Assembly (NCBI RefSeq): GCF_039535475.1
Contig: NZ_BAAAXG010000026.1
Location: 4,260,197 to 4,324,196, forward strand
Reading direction: 5' to 3'
From: Streptomyces showdoensis
Lineage (GTDB): Bacteria > Actinomycetota > Actinomycetes > Streptomycetales > Streptomycetaceae
DNA length: 64,000 nucleotides
The position numbers and the translations under genes are program-made. Position 1 is the stretch's first letter, and every line of letters begins with the position of its first letter. Shown here piece by piece: positions 1-10,890 of the stretch. Under the pieces are notes generated by a model. That model did not search any database. It was not told where the DNA came from and saw only the letters and a program-made list of their open reading frames with translations.

Positions 1-275
1 AGCTCAAGCAGCTGACCCCCGAGAGCCTCGCCGCCCAGGCCGCGGACAAGGCGATCGAGACCGGCCACCGGCTCAAGGACTTCGCCCTCGACGTGAGGGC
101 GGGCATGCTGCAGCGGGAGGCCGAGCTCGGCTCGGCCCTCGGCCTGGACGCCCCGGCGGACCAGGACCCCCGTGAACTCCCGGCACCGCGCCGCAGGCCC
201 GCGCTCGGGCCGCTCGCGGACCCCGGCACGACCACCCCGTATTCGTTTTCGTACAACCGGAATGAGGACCACTGA
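1..275 (+). CDS. C-terminal part of a small conserved Streptomyces protein (DUF6167-like), 5' end outside window
   Basis: The reading frame is open from base 3 and ends at the TGA whose last base is the first base of the alaS start (ATGA overlap). The visible 90 residues include a helical stretch ([19 protein letters not shown]) followed by a Pro/Arg-rich segment and a short tail ending NRNEDH. From memory this resembles the small DUF6167 protein found just upstream of alaS in Streptomyces; its function is unknown. The missing N-terminus would normally carry a membrane segment, which cannot be checked here. The overlap suggests translational coupling with alaS. Confidence 0.7.
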   Translation, partial: LKQLTPESLAAQAADKAIETGHRLKDFALDVRAGMLQREAELGSALGLDAPADQDPRELPAPRRRPALGPLADPGTTTPYSFSYNRNEDH

Positions 276-2945
276 TGGAGTCGGCTGAAATCCGCCGCCG
301 CTGGCTGAGCTTCTTCGAGGAGCGCGGTCACACCGTCGTCCCTTCGGCGTCGCTCATCGCGGACGACCCGACTCTGCTGCTCGTCCCCGCAGGCATGGTG
401 CCGTTCAAGCCCTACTTCCTGGGTGAGGTCAAGCCGCCCTTCACGCGCGCCTCCAGCGTGCAGAAGTGCGTCCGCACGCCGGACATCGAGGAGGTCGGCA
501 AGACCACCCGGCACGGCACGTTCTTCCAGATGTGCGGCAACTTCTCCTTCGGCGACTACTTCAAGGAAGGCGCCATCAAGCTCGCCTGGGAGCTGCTGAC
601 CACCCCGGTGGAGCACGGCGGTTACGGGCTGGAGCCGGAGAAGCTCTGGATCACCGTCTACCAGGAGGACGACGAGGCCGAGCAGATCTGGCGCGACGTC
701 GTCGGCGTCCCGGCCGAGCGCATCCAGCGCCTCGGCAAGAAGGACAACTACTGGTCCATGGGCGTCCCCGGTCCCTGCGGCCCGTGCTCCGAGATCAACT
801 ACGACCGCGGTCCCGAGTTCGGCGTCGAGGGCGGCCCGGCCGTCAACGACGAGCGGTACGTGGAGATCTGGAACCTGGTCTTCATGCAGTACGAGCGCGG
901 CGAGGGCACGGGCAAGGACGACTTCCCGATCCTCGGCGAGCTGCCGTCGAAGAACATCGACACGGGCCTCGGCCTGGAGCGCCTGGCGATGATCCTCCAG
1001 GGCGTCCAGAACATGTACGAGACGGACACCCTCCAGGTCGTCATCGACAAGGCCACCGCCCTCACCGGCGTCGCCTACGGAAAGGCCCACGACAGCGACG
1101 TCTCGCTGCGCGTGGTCGCCGACCACATGCGCACCTCCGTGATGCTCATCGGCGACGGCGTCACCCCCCGGCAACGAGGGCCGTGGCTACGTGCTGCGCC
1201 GCATCATGCGCCGCGCCGTGCGCAACATGCGTCTGCTCGGCGCCACCGGCCCGGTCGTGCAGGACCTCGTCGACACCGTCATCGAGACGATGGGCGAGCA
1301 GTACCCGGAGCTGGTCACCGACCGCAAGCGCATCGAGACCGTCGCGCTCGCCGAGGAGGCCGCGTTCCTCAAGGCCCTCAAGGGCGGCACGAACATCCTC
1401 GACACCGCGGTCACCGAGACCAAGGCCGCCGGCGGCTCGATCCTGTCGGGCGACAAGGCGTTCCTGCTCCACGACACCTGGGGCTTCCCGATCGACCTCA
1501 CCCTGGAGATGGCCGCCGAGCAGGGCCTCTCCGTCGACGAGGACGGCTTCCGCCGCCTGATGAAGGAGCAGCGGGACCGCGCCAAGGCCGACGCCAAGGC
1601 CAAGAAGACCGGCCACGCCGACATGACGGCGTACCGGGAGATCGCCGACGGCAACGGCGCCACCGAGTTCACCGGCTACACCAACACCGAGGGCGAGACC
1701 ACGGTCGTCGGCCTCCTGGTCAACGGCGTCTCCTCGCCGGCAGCCTCCGAGGGCGACGAGGTCGAGGTCGTCCTCGACCGCACCCCGTTCTACGCGGAGG
1801 GCGGCGGCCAGATCGCCGACCAGGGCCGCATCAAGCTGCACAGCGGCGCGGTCATCGAGGTCCGCGACGTCCAGCAGCCGGTCCCGGGCGTCTCCGTGCA
1901 CAAGGGCTCCGTGCAGGTCGGCGAGGTGACCGTCGGCGCCACCGCCTACGCGACCATCGACGTGAAGCGCCGCCGGGCCATCGCCCGCGCCCACTCGGCC
2001 ACCCACCTCACGCACCAGGCGCTGCGCGACGCCCTCGGTCCGACGGCCGCCCAGGCCGGTTCCGAGAACCAGCCCGGCCGCTTCCGCTTCGACTTCGGTT
2101 CGCCGAACGCCGTCCCCGGCACCGTCCTCACCGACGTCGAGCAGAAGATCAACGAGGTCCTCTCGCGCGAGCTGGAGGTCCACGCCGAGGTCATGCCGAT
2201 CGACGAGGCCAAGCGCCAGGGCGCCATCGCCGAGTTCGGCGAGAAGTACGGCGAGCGGGTGCGCGTCGTCACCATCGGCGACTTCTCCAAGGAGCTGTGC
2301 GGCGGCACGCACGTCGGCAACACCGCCCAGCTGGGTCTGGTGAAGCTGCTCGGCGAGTCGTCCATCGGCTCCGGCGTGCGCCGCATCGAGGCCCTGGTCG
2401 GCGTCGACGCGTACAACTTCCTCGCCCGTGAGCACACGGTCGTCGCCCAGCTCCAGGAGCTGGTCAAGGGCCGCCCGGAGGAGCTGCCGGAGAAGATCTC
2501 CACCATGCTCGGCAAGCTGAAGGACGCCGAGAAGGAGATCGAGAAGTTCCGCGCGGAGAAGGTCCTGCAGGCCGCCGCCGGCCTGGTCGACTCCGCCACG
2601 GACATCCGCGGCGTCGCCCTCGTCACCGGCCAGGTCCCGGACGGCACCGGCGCCGACGACCTGCGCAGGCTGGTCCTCGACGTCCGCGGCCGCATCCCCG
2701 CCGACCGCCCGGCGGTCGTGGCCCTGTTCACCACCGCCAACGGCAAGCCGCTGACGGTGATCGCCACCAACGAGGCCGCCCGTGAGCGCGGTCTCAAGGC
2801 CGGCGAGCTGGTCCGCACCGCGGCCAAGACCCTCGGCGGCGGCGGTGGCGGCAAGCCCGACGTCGCCCAGGGTGGCGGTCAGAACCCGCAGGCCGTCGGC
2901 GAGGCCATCGAGGCCGTCGAGCGTCTCGTGGTGGAGACCGCGTGA
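275..2945 (+). CDS. alaS: Alanyl-tRNA synthetase, interrupted by a one-base frameshift (probable sequence error)
   Basis: The product charges tRNA-Ala with alanine in the cytoplasm and edits mischarged Ser/Gly. The first part (to about base 1165) holds the class II catalytic core, with motifs such as [15 protein letters not shown] and GLGLERL. The rest is in the next frame and holds the editing domain (HSATH and CGGTH zinc/editing motifs) and a DHHA1-type C-terminus rich in Gly (about [15 protein letters not shown]). The two frames join cleanly if one C is removed from the six-C run at 1164-1169, giving about 889 residues, the normal length. Start ATG at 275 overlaps the upstream stop; the TGA overlaps the ruvX GTG start. 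Since the gene is essential, a base-call error is likelier than a true pseudogene. Confidence 0.95.
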
Positions 2946-3412
2946 CGATGCGTCGCGGACGCCGTATCGCGGTCGACGTCGGGGACGCCCGGATCGGGGT
3001 CGCCTCGTGCGACCCCGACGGGGTCCTCGCCACGCCGGTGGAGACCGTGCCGGGACGTGACGTCCCGGCCGCCCACCGGCGGCTGCGCCAGATCGTCGAG
3101 GAGTACGAGCCGATCGAGGTCGTCGTGGGCCTGCCCCGCTCGCTCAGCGGGCGGGAGGGCCCGGCCGCGACCAAGGTCCGGGCCTTCGCCCGGGAGATGG
3201 CCAAGGGCATCGCCCCGGTGCCGGTCCGGCTGGTCGACGAGCGGATGACGACGGTGACGGCGACCCAGGGGCTGCGGGCCTCCGGGGTGAAGTCCAAGAA
3301 GGGGCGGTCCGTCATCGACCAGGCCGCCGCTGTGATCATCCTGCAGAACGCTCTTGAGTCCGAACGGGTATCAGGTAATCCGCCCGGCGAGGGCGTCGAA
3401 GTGGTCATCTGA
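2942..3412 (+). CDS. ruvX: Holliday junction resolvase-like protein RuvX/YqgF
   Basis: A 156-residue RNase H-fold protein of the YqgF family. It shows the N-terminal [10 protein letters not shown] motif with the first acidic residue, the [14 protein letters not shown] segment, the [10 protein letters not shown] segment, and [11 protein letters not shown] with the last acidic residue, all in the expected order. YqgF proteins are linked to Holliday junction cleavage and, in E. coli, to 16S pre-rRNA 5'-end processing; which applies here is not visible. The GTG start at 2942 overlaps the alaS stop; an in-frame ATG two codons later (2948) is an alternative. It sits between alaS and mltG, the usual actinobacterial position. 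Confidence 0.9.
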   Translation: MTMRRGRRIAVDVGDARIGVASCDPDGVLATPVETVPGRDVPAAHRRLRQIVEEYEPIEVVVGLPRSLSGREGPAATKVRAFAREMAKGIAPVPVRLVDERMTTVTATQGLRASGVKSKKGRSVIDQAAAVIILQNALESERVSGNPPGEGVEVVI

Positions 3413-3420
3413 TCGCGATA

Positions 3421-3433
3421 CGGTAACGTTCCG
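3421..3433 (+). promoter_or_regulatory. 13-bp motif CGGTAACGTTCCG upstream of mltG
   Basis: The identical 13-mer, containing the palindrome AACGTT, occurs again at 9968-9980 just ahead of the P-loop gene. Both copies lie in short intergenic gaps within 100 bases of a start codon. It may be a promoter or regulator site; no known consensus is recognised. Confidence 0.3.
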
Positions 3434-3513
3434 CGCGATGCGGCGGTGTTCGAACAGCTGCCGCACTACGTAGAGGCGGATCGTCCGGAAGCCTCGCGGC
3501 TGTTTGGGGATCG

Positions 3514-5412
3514 ATGACTGAGTATGGCCGGAGCCCGGGCTCCGAACCGTGGCACCCCACGGACCCGCTGTACGGGGACCAGGGGTGGGAAGGCCAGCAG
3601 CAGTACCCGCAGCAGGCGCAGCAGTACGGGCAGCACCAGGGCCATCCCGGTCATCAGGGATACCAGGAGTACCAGGGGCAGCAGGAGTACCAGGGACAGC
3701 AGGGGCAGCAGGATCCGTACGGGCAGATCTACGGTGGCGGCGCGTATCAGCAGCACCAGCAGCCGCAGCAGCACCAGCAGAACCAGGGGCAGCAGCCTTA
3801 CCAGCAGCAGTACCCGCAGGGGTACGGAGAACAGCAGTACGGGAACCCGGGCGGGTACGACACGCCCGGGTATCCCGCACAGCAGTACGACGGCACCTGG
3901 GAGACGGGCCAGGCGGCGATGCCGTACAACGCCCCTCCGGCCGATCCGTACGGCGGCCAGCAGCCCGACCTCTACGGCACCCCCGAGGCCTACCCGCCGC
4001 CGCAGCCTCCGGGCCGGCGCCAGGTGCCGCCCCAGCCGGTGACCGATTGGGAGGCGGAGGCGCAGCGGGAGCCGGAGGAGGACCACCCGTTCTTCACCGG
4101 CGAGGACGGCCTCCCCGACGACCGGAACGCCCGGCCCGAGCCGGCCGGGCGGCGCGGACGCCGCGGGCGCGTGGACGACGCCCGTGAGCGTGACGGCGAC
4201 GGTGACGGTGACGGGACCGCGTACGCCGACGAGCGCGACGGCCGCGACGAGTACGACGAGCGCGACGACCACGACGAGTACGACGACGAGCCCGCCGGGC
4301 GTCGCGGCAATCGCCGGGGCGGCAAGGCGAAGAAGGGCCGCAAGGCCAAGAACGGCATGGCCTGCATGGTCGTGGCGCTGGTCCTGGTGGGCGGCGTCGG
4401 CGGCATCGGCTACTTCGGCTACCAGTTCTGGCAGGGACAGTTCGGCGCGGCGCCCGACTTCGTCGGCGAGGGCAGCGGCGACGTCCAGGTCGTGATCCCG
4501 GACCAGGCCGGCGGCTACGAGATCGGCAACATCCTCAAGAAGGCCGGGGTCGTCAAGAGCGTCGACGCCTTCGTCTCGGCCCAGCAGAAGAACCCCAAGG
4601 GCATCGCCATCCAGGCCGGCGCCTACACCCTGAAGAAGGGGATGTCGGCCGAGAGCGCCGTCACCCTCATGCTGAGCCCGCTCAGCAAGGCCAACTTCGT
4701 CATTCCCGAGGGCAAGCGCAACTCCTGGGTCTACGCCGAGATCGACAAGCGCCTGGAGCTCAAACCGGGCACCACCAAGGAGACCGCCTTCAAGCAGGCC
4801 GGCTCGCTCGGCCTGCCCGACTGGGCGAGGAACCACGCCGACGTCAAGGACCCGCTGGAAGGCTTCCTCTTCCCGGCCAGCTACCCGGTCGCCAAGGGCA
4901 ACAAACCCGAGGACGTGCTGCGGAAGATGGTCGGACGGGCCAACGCGGAGTACCTGAAGCTGGACCTCGACGCGAAGTCGCGGCAGCTCGGGCTGAAGGG
5001 TCCGTGGGAGCTGCTGACGGTCGCGAGCCTCGTGCAGGCCGAGGGCAAGACCCACGACGACTTCACGAAGATGGCCGAGGTCATCTACAACCGTCTCCAG
5101 CCGGACAACAAGGAGACCTTCCAGCTGCTCCAGTTCGACTCGTCGTACAACTACCTGATGGGTCAGAGCAAGATCAAGATCACCCGGAAGGAAGTCCTCA
5201 CCAACCCGGACCCGTACAACACGTACAAGCACGCGGGTCTGACGCCGGGACCGATCGGCAACCCGGGCGTCGAGGCGGTGACCGCCGCCCTCAACCCGAC
5301 GAAGGACGGCTGGATGTACTTCGTCGCCACGGACGGCATGAACAAGACCGAATTCGCCAAGACGCTCGCCGAGCACGACAGGCTCGTCCAGAAGTTCAAT
5401 GCGGGGACCTGA
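3514..5412 (+). CDS. mltG: Endolytic murein transglycosylase MltG with a long Gln-rich cytoplasmic N-terminus
   Basis: MltG cleaves nascent peptidoglycan glycan strands at the outer face of the membrane and sets glycan length. Of 632 residues, about 1-170 are dominated by Gln/Tyr/Gly/Pro low complexity, 170-275 are strongly charged (runs of Asp/Arg/Glu), one membrane helix follows at about 281-303 (MVVALVLVGGVGGIGYFGY), and the YceG domain fills the rest. The expected catalytic Glu lies in SLVQAEGKTHDD at about residue 510, and the family's YNTY and GLTPGPIGNPG motifs are present. The N-terminal part is much longer than in E. coli MltG, which is typical of streptomycetes. It is followed at once by aroE. 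Confidence 0.93.
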   Translation: MTEYGRSPGSEPWHPTDPLYGDQGWEGQQQYPQQAQQYGQHQGHPGHQGYQEYQGQQEYQGQQGQQDPYGQIYGGGAYQQHQQPQQHQQNQGQQPYQQQYPQGYGEQQYGNPGGYDTPGYPAQQYDGTWETGQAAMPYNAPPADPYGGQQPDLYGTPEAYPPPQPPGRRQVPPQPVTDWEAEAQREPEEDHPFFTGEDGLPDDRNARPEPAGRRGRRGRVDDARERDGDGDGDGTAYADERDGRDEYDERDDHDEYDDEPAGRRGNRRGGKAKKGRKAKNGMACMVVALVLVGGVGGIGYFGYQFWQGQFGAAPDFVGEGSGDVQVVIPDQAGGYEIGNILKKAGVVKSVDAFVSAQQKNPKGIAIQAGAYTLKKGMSAESAVTLMLSPLSKANFVIPEGKRNSWVYAEIDKRLELKPGTTKETAFKQAGSLGLPDWARNHADVKDPLEGFLFPASYPVAKGNKPEDVLRKMVGRANAEYLKLDLDAKSRQLGLKGPWELLTVASLVQAEGKTHDDFTKMAEVIYNRLQPDNKETFQLLQFDSSYNYLMGQSKIKITRKEVLTNPDPYNTYKHAGLTPGPIGNPGVEAVTAALNPTKDGWMYFVATDGMNKTEFAKTLAEHDRLVQKFNAGT

Positions 5413-5413
5413 G

Positions 5414-6241
5414 ATGACCTTCCGACGACGGGCGGCCGTGCTCGGCTCGCCCATCGCCCACTCGCTCTCCCCGGTGCTCCACCGGGCCGCGTACCGGGAG
5501 CTCGGCCTCGACGACTGGTCGTACGACCGCTTCGAGGTGGACGAGGCCGCGCTCCCCGGGTTCGTCGGCGAGCTCGACTCCTCGTGGGCGGGGCTCTCGC
5601 TCACGATGCCGCTCAAGCGGGCGATCATCCCGTTGCTCGACGAGGTCACCGACGTGGCGGCCTCGGTCGAGGCGGTCAACACGGTCGTCCTCACCGAGGA
5701 CGGCCGGCGGATCGGCGACAACACCGACATCCCCGGCATCGTCGCCGCCCTGCGGGAGCGGGCGGTCGAGAAGGTCGACTCGGCCGCGATCCTCGGCGCG
5801 GGCGCCACCGCCTCCTCGGCGCTGGCCGCCCTGGCCCGGATCTGTTCGGGTCCCGTCACCGCGTACGTGCGCAGCGAGGCGCGCGCGGAGGAGATGCGCG
5901 GCTGGGGCGAACGCCTGGGCGTCGACGTGCGCACCGCCGCCTGGGACGACGCCGCCGAGGCCTTCGCGGCCCCGCTGGTCGTCGCCACCACCCCGGCCGG
6001 GACGACGGACGCGCTGGCGGCGGCCGTACCCGACGCCCCCGGTACCCTCTTCGACGTGCTGTACGACCCGTGGCCGACCCGGATCGCGTCCGCCTGGTCG
6101 GCGCGCGGCGGCAAGGTGGTCGGCGGCCTGGACCTGCTGGTCCACCAGGCGGTGCTGCAGGTCGAGCAGATGACCGGGCGGGCTCCCGGGCCGCTGGCCG
6201 CGATGCGGGCGGCGGGGGAGAGGGCGCTCGCCGAGCGCTGA
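5414..6241 (+). CDS. aroE: Shikimate dehydrogenase
   Basis: Reduces 3-dehydroshikimate to shikimate with NADPH. The 275-residue product has the shikimate-binding SLSP motif at residues 17-20, the catalytic Lys in MPLK (about K68), the partner Asp in NTDIPG (about D105), and a GAGATA dinucleotide loop. The ATG at 5414, just after the mltG TGA, is preferred over the in-frame ATG at 5399, which would add five residues inside mltG. It opens the shikimate gene group, but the next aro gene starts only after a small membrane protein and a 130-base gap. Confidence 0.92.
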   Translation: MTFRRRAAVLGSPIAHSLSPVLHRAAYRELGLDDWSYDRFEVDEAALPGFVGELDSSWAGLSLTMPLKRAIIPLLDEVTDVAASVEAVNTVVLTEDGRRIGDNTDIPGIVAALRERAVEKVDSAAILGAGATASSALAALARICSGPVTAYVRSEARAEEMRGWGERLGVDVRTAAWDDAAEAFAAPLVVATTPAGTTDALAAAVPDAPGTLFDVLYDPWPTRIASAWSARGGKVVGGLDLLVHQAVLQVEQMTGRAPGPLAAMRAAGERALAER

Positions 6242-6282
6242 GCCACGCGGTCACGGGGACGGGAAGGGAAACGGGGGAGACG

Positions 6283-6531
6283 GTGGGGGAAGGCGTGCTG
6301 CTCGCGTCCAGGTGGGAGGCGGGCGAGGACATCGTCCGCCTGGCGGTGGGGCTGTTTCGGGTCGCCTTCGGTGCCCTGCCGGATTGGATCCGGTATCCAG
6401 TAGTCGGTCTGGGGTGTGCGGTCGTCCTCTACTGCGTCGCGACCCGCTGCCGGGACTGGTGGCGCGAGCGGCGGAACGCCCCGGCGGAGACGGCCTCCCG
6501 GGAGATGGCCGAAACCACACCCGACACCTGA
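6283..6531 (+). CDS. Small predicted single-pass membrane protein between aroE and aroC
   Basis: This 82-residue frame starts at GTG 6283, with a good GGGGGAGA ribosome site 5-6 bases upstream. After an amphipathic start (GEDIVRLAVGLFRVAFGALPDW) there is one hydrophobic helix at about residues 39-54 (YPVVGLGCAVVLYCVA), then a basic WWRERR stop-transfer segment and a Glu/Thr tail. I do not recognise a family. Position and signals support a real gene; its link to aromatic synthesis is only by location. Confidence 0.6.
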   Translation: MGEGVLLASRWEAGEDIVRLAVGLFRVAFGALPDWIRYPVVGLGCAVVLYCVATRCRDWWRERRNAPAETASREMAETTPDT

Positions 6532-6662
6532 CATAAGCGTCCCGGCCTGTGGACCGGCGATCGATCAGCCGTCGGGACGTGGGAGGATCAGGGGAGGCGG
6601 ACCAGGGCCGCGCACCCAGGTCGCGCCGGAGCAGAGCCCAGGCGCGAGCATGAGGAGCATCG

Positions 6663-7847
6663 TTGAGCAGGCTGCGTTGGCTGACGGCGGGGGAGTCCCA
6701 CGGACCCGCGCTGGTTGCAACCCTCGAAGGACTTCCCGCAGGCGTGCCGGTCACCACGGAACTGGTGGCCGACCACCTCGCGCGGCGGCGCCTCGGCTAC
6801 GGGCGCGGAGCCCGGATGAAGTTCGAACAGGACGAGGTCACCTTCCTCGGCGGCGTCCGCCACGGCCTCTCGCTCGGTTCGCCCGTCGCCGTCATGGTCG
6901 GCAACACCGAGTGGCCCAAGTGGGAGAAGGTCATGTCGGCGGACCCCGTCGACCCCGCGGAGCTCAAGGAGACGGGCCGCAACGCGCCCCTGACCCGGCC
7001 CCGCCCCGGCCACGCCGACCTGGCCGGCATGCAGAAGTACGGCTTCGACGAGGCCCGGCCGATCCTGGAGCGCGCCAGCGCCCGGGAGACCGCGGCCCGC
7101 GTCGCCCTCGGCGCCGTCGCCCGCTCCTTCCTGAAGGAGGCGGCCGGCATCGAGATCGTCTCCCACGTCGTGGAGCTCGCCGCCGCCAAGGCGCCGTACG
7201 GCGTCTACCCGACCCCCGCCGACGTCGAGAAGCTGGACGCCGACCCGGTGCGCTGCCTCGACGCCGACGCGTCGAAGGCGATGGTCGCCGAGATCGACCA
7301 GGCCCACAAGGACGGCGACACCCTCGGCGGCGTCGTCGAGGTCCTGGCCTACGGCGTGCCCGTCGGCCTCGGCTCCCACGTGCACTGGGACCGGCGCCTG
7401 GACGCCCGGCTCGCGGCCGCGCTCATGGGCATCCAGGCCATCAAGGGCGTCGAGGTCGGCGACGGCTTCGACCTCGCCCGCGTGCCCGGCTCCCAGGCCC
7501 ACGACGAGATCGTCAAGGGCCCCGACGGCATCACCCGCTCCACCGGCCGCGCCGGTGGCACCGAGGGCGGCCTGACCACCGGCGAACTGCTGCGCGTCCG
7601 CGCCGCGATGAAGCCCATCGCGACCGTGCCCCGCGCGCTCGCCACCGTCGACGTCGCCACCGGCGAGGCCGCCGCCGCGCACCACCAGCGCTCCGACGTC
7701 TGCGCCGTCCCGGCCGCCGGCATCGTGGCCGAGGCCATGGTCGCGCTGGTCCTGGCCGACGCGGTGGTGGAGAAGTTCGGCGGCGACAGCGTCCCCGAGA
7801 CCCGCCGCAACGTGCAGTCCTACCTCGACAACCTCCACATCCGGTGA
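6663..7847 (+). CDS. aroC: Chorismate synthase
   Basis: Catalyses the last shikimate-pathway step, removal of phosphate from EPSP to give chorismate, using reduced FMN. The 394-residue product has the N-terminal GESHGPA motif with its conserved His (H13) and the signatures [14 protein letters not shown] and [12 protein letters not shown]. Start TTG at 6663 is supported by the upstream GAGGAGC ribosome site and by the family N-terminus ([13 protein letters not shown]). The TGA overlaps the aroK GTG by four bases, so aroC-aroK-aroB-aroQ form a tightly coupled unit. Confidence 0.96.
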   Translation: MSRLRWLTAGESHGPALVATLEGLPAGVPVTTELVADHLARRRLGYGRGARMKFEQDEVTFLGGVRHGLSLGSPVAVMVGNTEWPKWEKVMSADPVDPAELKETGRNAPLTRPRPGHADLAGMQKYGFDEARPILERASARETAARVALGAVARSFLKEAAGIEIVSHVVELAAAKAPYGVYPTPADVEKLDADPVRCLDADASKAMVAEIDQAHKDGDTLGGVVEVLAYGVPVGLGSHVHWDRRLDARLAAALMGIQAIKGVEVGDGFDLARVPGSQAHDEIVKGPDGITRSTGRAGGTEGGLTTGELLRVRAAMKPIATVPRALATVDVATGEAAAAHHQRSDVCAVPAAGIVAEAMVALVLADAVVEKFGGDSVPETRRNVQSYLDNLHIR

Positions 7848-8361
7848 CCGGCGGCCCCCTGGTCGTCCTCGTCGGCCCGATGGGCTCCGGCAAGTCCACG
7901 GTGGGCGCGCTCCTCGCCGGACGGCTCGGTGCCGCCTACCGCGACACCGACGCCGACATCGTCGCCGCCGAGGGACGCGAGATCTCCGACATCTTCGTCG
8001 AGGACGGCGAGGAGCGCTTCCGCGCCCTCGAACGCGAGGCCGTGCGCACCGCCGTCGCCGAGCACGAGGGCGTCCTCGCGCTCGGCGGCGGCGCCGTGCT
8101 CGACGACGGCACCCGCGCGCTGCTGGCCGGGCTGCCCGTCGCGTACCTCTCGATGGACGTCGAGGAGGCGGTCCGCCGGGTCGGGCTCGGCGCCGCCCGG
8201 CCGCTGCTCGCCGTCAACCCGCGCCGCCAGTGGCGCGAGCTGATGGAGGCCCGCCGCCACCTCTACACCGAAGTCGCCCGCGTCGTCGTCGCCACCGACG
8301 ACCGCACCCCCGAAGAGGTCGCGGACGCGGTCCTCGACGCTCTGGACCTGAAGAAGGAGAC

Positions 8362-8365
<4 letters not shown>
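7844..8365 (+). CDS. aroK: Shikimate kinase
   Basis: Phosphorylates shikimate with ATP. The 173-residue protein has Walker [10 protein letters not shown] (residues 11-19), the shikimate-binding DTDADI segment, the LGGGAVL loop and the lid arginine segment [11 protein letters not shown] start at 7844 overlaps the aroC stop, and its own TGA overlaps the aroB ATG. Confidence 0.95.
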
Positions 8366-9900
<1,535 letters not shown>

Positions 9901-9905
9901 GCGGA

Positions 9906-9970
9906 GCCCGGAAACCCTCCGGGCACCTCCCGCCGCCCCCGGCCGTTTCCCCTCGGGAAGCCGGGGGCGG
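9906..9970 (+). terminator. Two hairpins after aroQ
   Basis: A 7-bp stem GCCCGGA/TCCGGGC (9906-9924) is followed by an 11-bp perfect stem CCGCCCCCGGC/GCCGGGGGCGG (9933-9943 with 9960-9970). A nested TTCCC/GGGAA stem lies in its loop. There is no U-run, as usual in Streptomyces. It probably ends the aro transcript. Confidence 0.7.
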
Positions 9971-10025
9971 TAACGTTCCGGCAACAGTGGAAGCAAAAGG
10001 CGTACGGGACGGAGTGGGCACCGGG

Positions 10026-10823
10026 ATGCAGCACGGAATGGGGGCTCCGTCGCCACGACAGGAACCCGCCGACCTCTCGGCCTGGGCGCACGGCCCCGGG
10101 GCCCACGCGCCCGGAGCCGCCCAGGGCGCGCCCCCTCCCGTACCGCCCGCCCCACCGCACCACCCCTATCCCGCGCCCCAGGGACCGCCGCAGCCCGCGC
10201 CCGGCTGGACGGGCGCCCCCGTCACGGCCCCCAGGGCGATGCCCCCCGCGGTGGCCGGCACCGGGACCGCCACCCTCGCCGTGCTGCTGATCGGCCCGGC
10301 CGGCGCGGGCAAGACCACCGTCGCCCGCCACTGGGCGCGGCGCCGGCCCGTCCCCACCGCCCACGTCAGCCTCGACGACGTCCGCGAATGGGTCTGCTCC
10401 GGCTTCGCCGACCCGCAGGCAGGCTGGAACGAGCACTCCGAGGCCCAGTACCGCCTGGCCCGCCGCACCTGCGGCTTCGCCGCCCGCAACTACCTCGCCA
10501 ACGGGATCTCCTGCATCCTCGACGACGCCGTCTTCCCCGACTGGCCCGTCGTGGGCCTCGGCGGCTGGAAGCGCCACGTCGGCCCCGGCCTGCTCCCCGT
10601 CGTCCTGCTGCCCGGACTGGACGTGGTCCTGGAGCGCAACGCCGAGCGCAGCGGCAACCGGCGCCTGTCGGACGAGGAGGTCGCGGCGATCCACGGCCGG
10701 ATGGCCGGCTGGTACGGCTCCGGCCTGCCGATCATCGACAACTCCACGTACGACGTGGAGACCACCGCCCGGGTCCTGGACGAGGTCCTGGCCCGGGCGA
10801 TCGCGGGCCCGCCGGCCGGCTGA
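10026..10823 (+). CDS. P-loop ATP-binding protein, possible small-molecule or RNA kinase
   Basis: A 265-residue protein with a Pro/Ala/Gly-rich N-terminal third (about 1-75) and a kinase-like P-loop NTPase domain. Walker A is GPAGAGKTT (about residues 90-98), followed by HVSLDDVREWVCSG, in which Asp-Asp resembles the substrate or metal site of zeta-toxin or polynucleotide-kinase-like folds, and LERNAERSGNRRLSDEEV resembling a lid with arginines. Start ATG 10026 (GGAG about 10 bases upstream) is preferred; an in-frame GTG at 9987 would add 13 residues. Substrate unknown. It lies alone between the aro and efp groups. Confidence 0.75.
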   Translation: MQHGMGAPSPRQEPADLSAWAHGPGAHAPGAAQGAPPPVPPAPPHHPYPAPQGPPQPAPGWTGAPVTAPRAMPPAVAGTGTATLAVLLIGPAGAGKTTVARHWARRRPVPTAHVSLDDVREWVCSGFADPQAGWNEHSEAQYRLARRTCGFAARNYLANGISCILDDAVFPDWPVVGLGGWKRHVGPGLLPVVLLPGLDVVLERNAERSGNRRLSDEEVAAIHGRMAGWYGSGLPIIDNSTYDVETTARVLDEVLARAIAGPPAG

Positions 10824-10890
10824 CCTGCCGCCCCGCCCGGTCGGACCCGCTGAACAGGCCAGGGCGCGCGGCCCCTCGTACGCTCGGAAC

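Noticed and set aside
3451..3458. GTTCGAAC as a LexA/SOS box before mltG
   Set aside because: The SOS box needs GAAC then GTTC with four bases between; here the order is reversed with no spacer.
3466..6534. Antisense open frame of about 1020 codons opposite mltG and aroE
   Set aside because: Arg/Ala/Val/Leu shadow sequence without motifs; plus-strand genes are certain.
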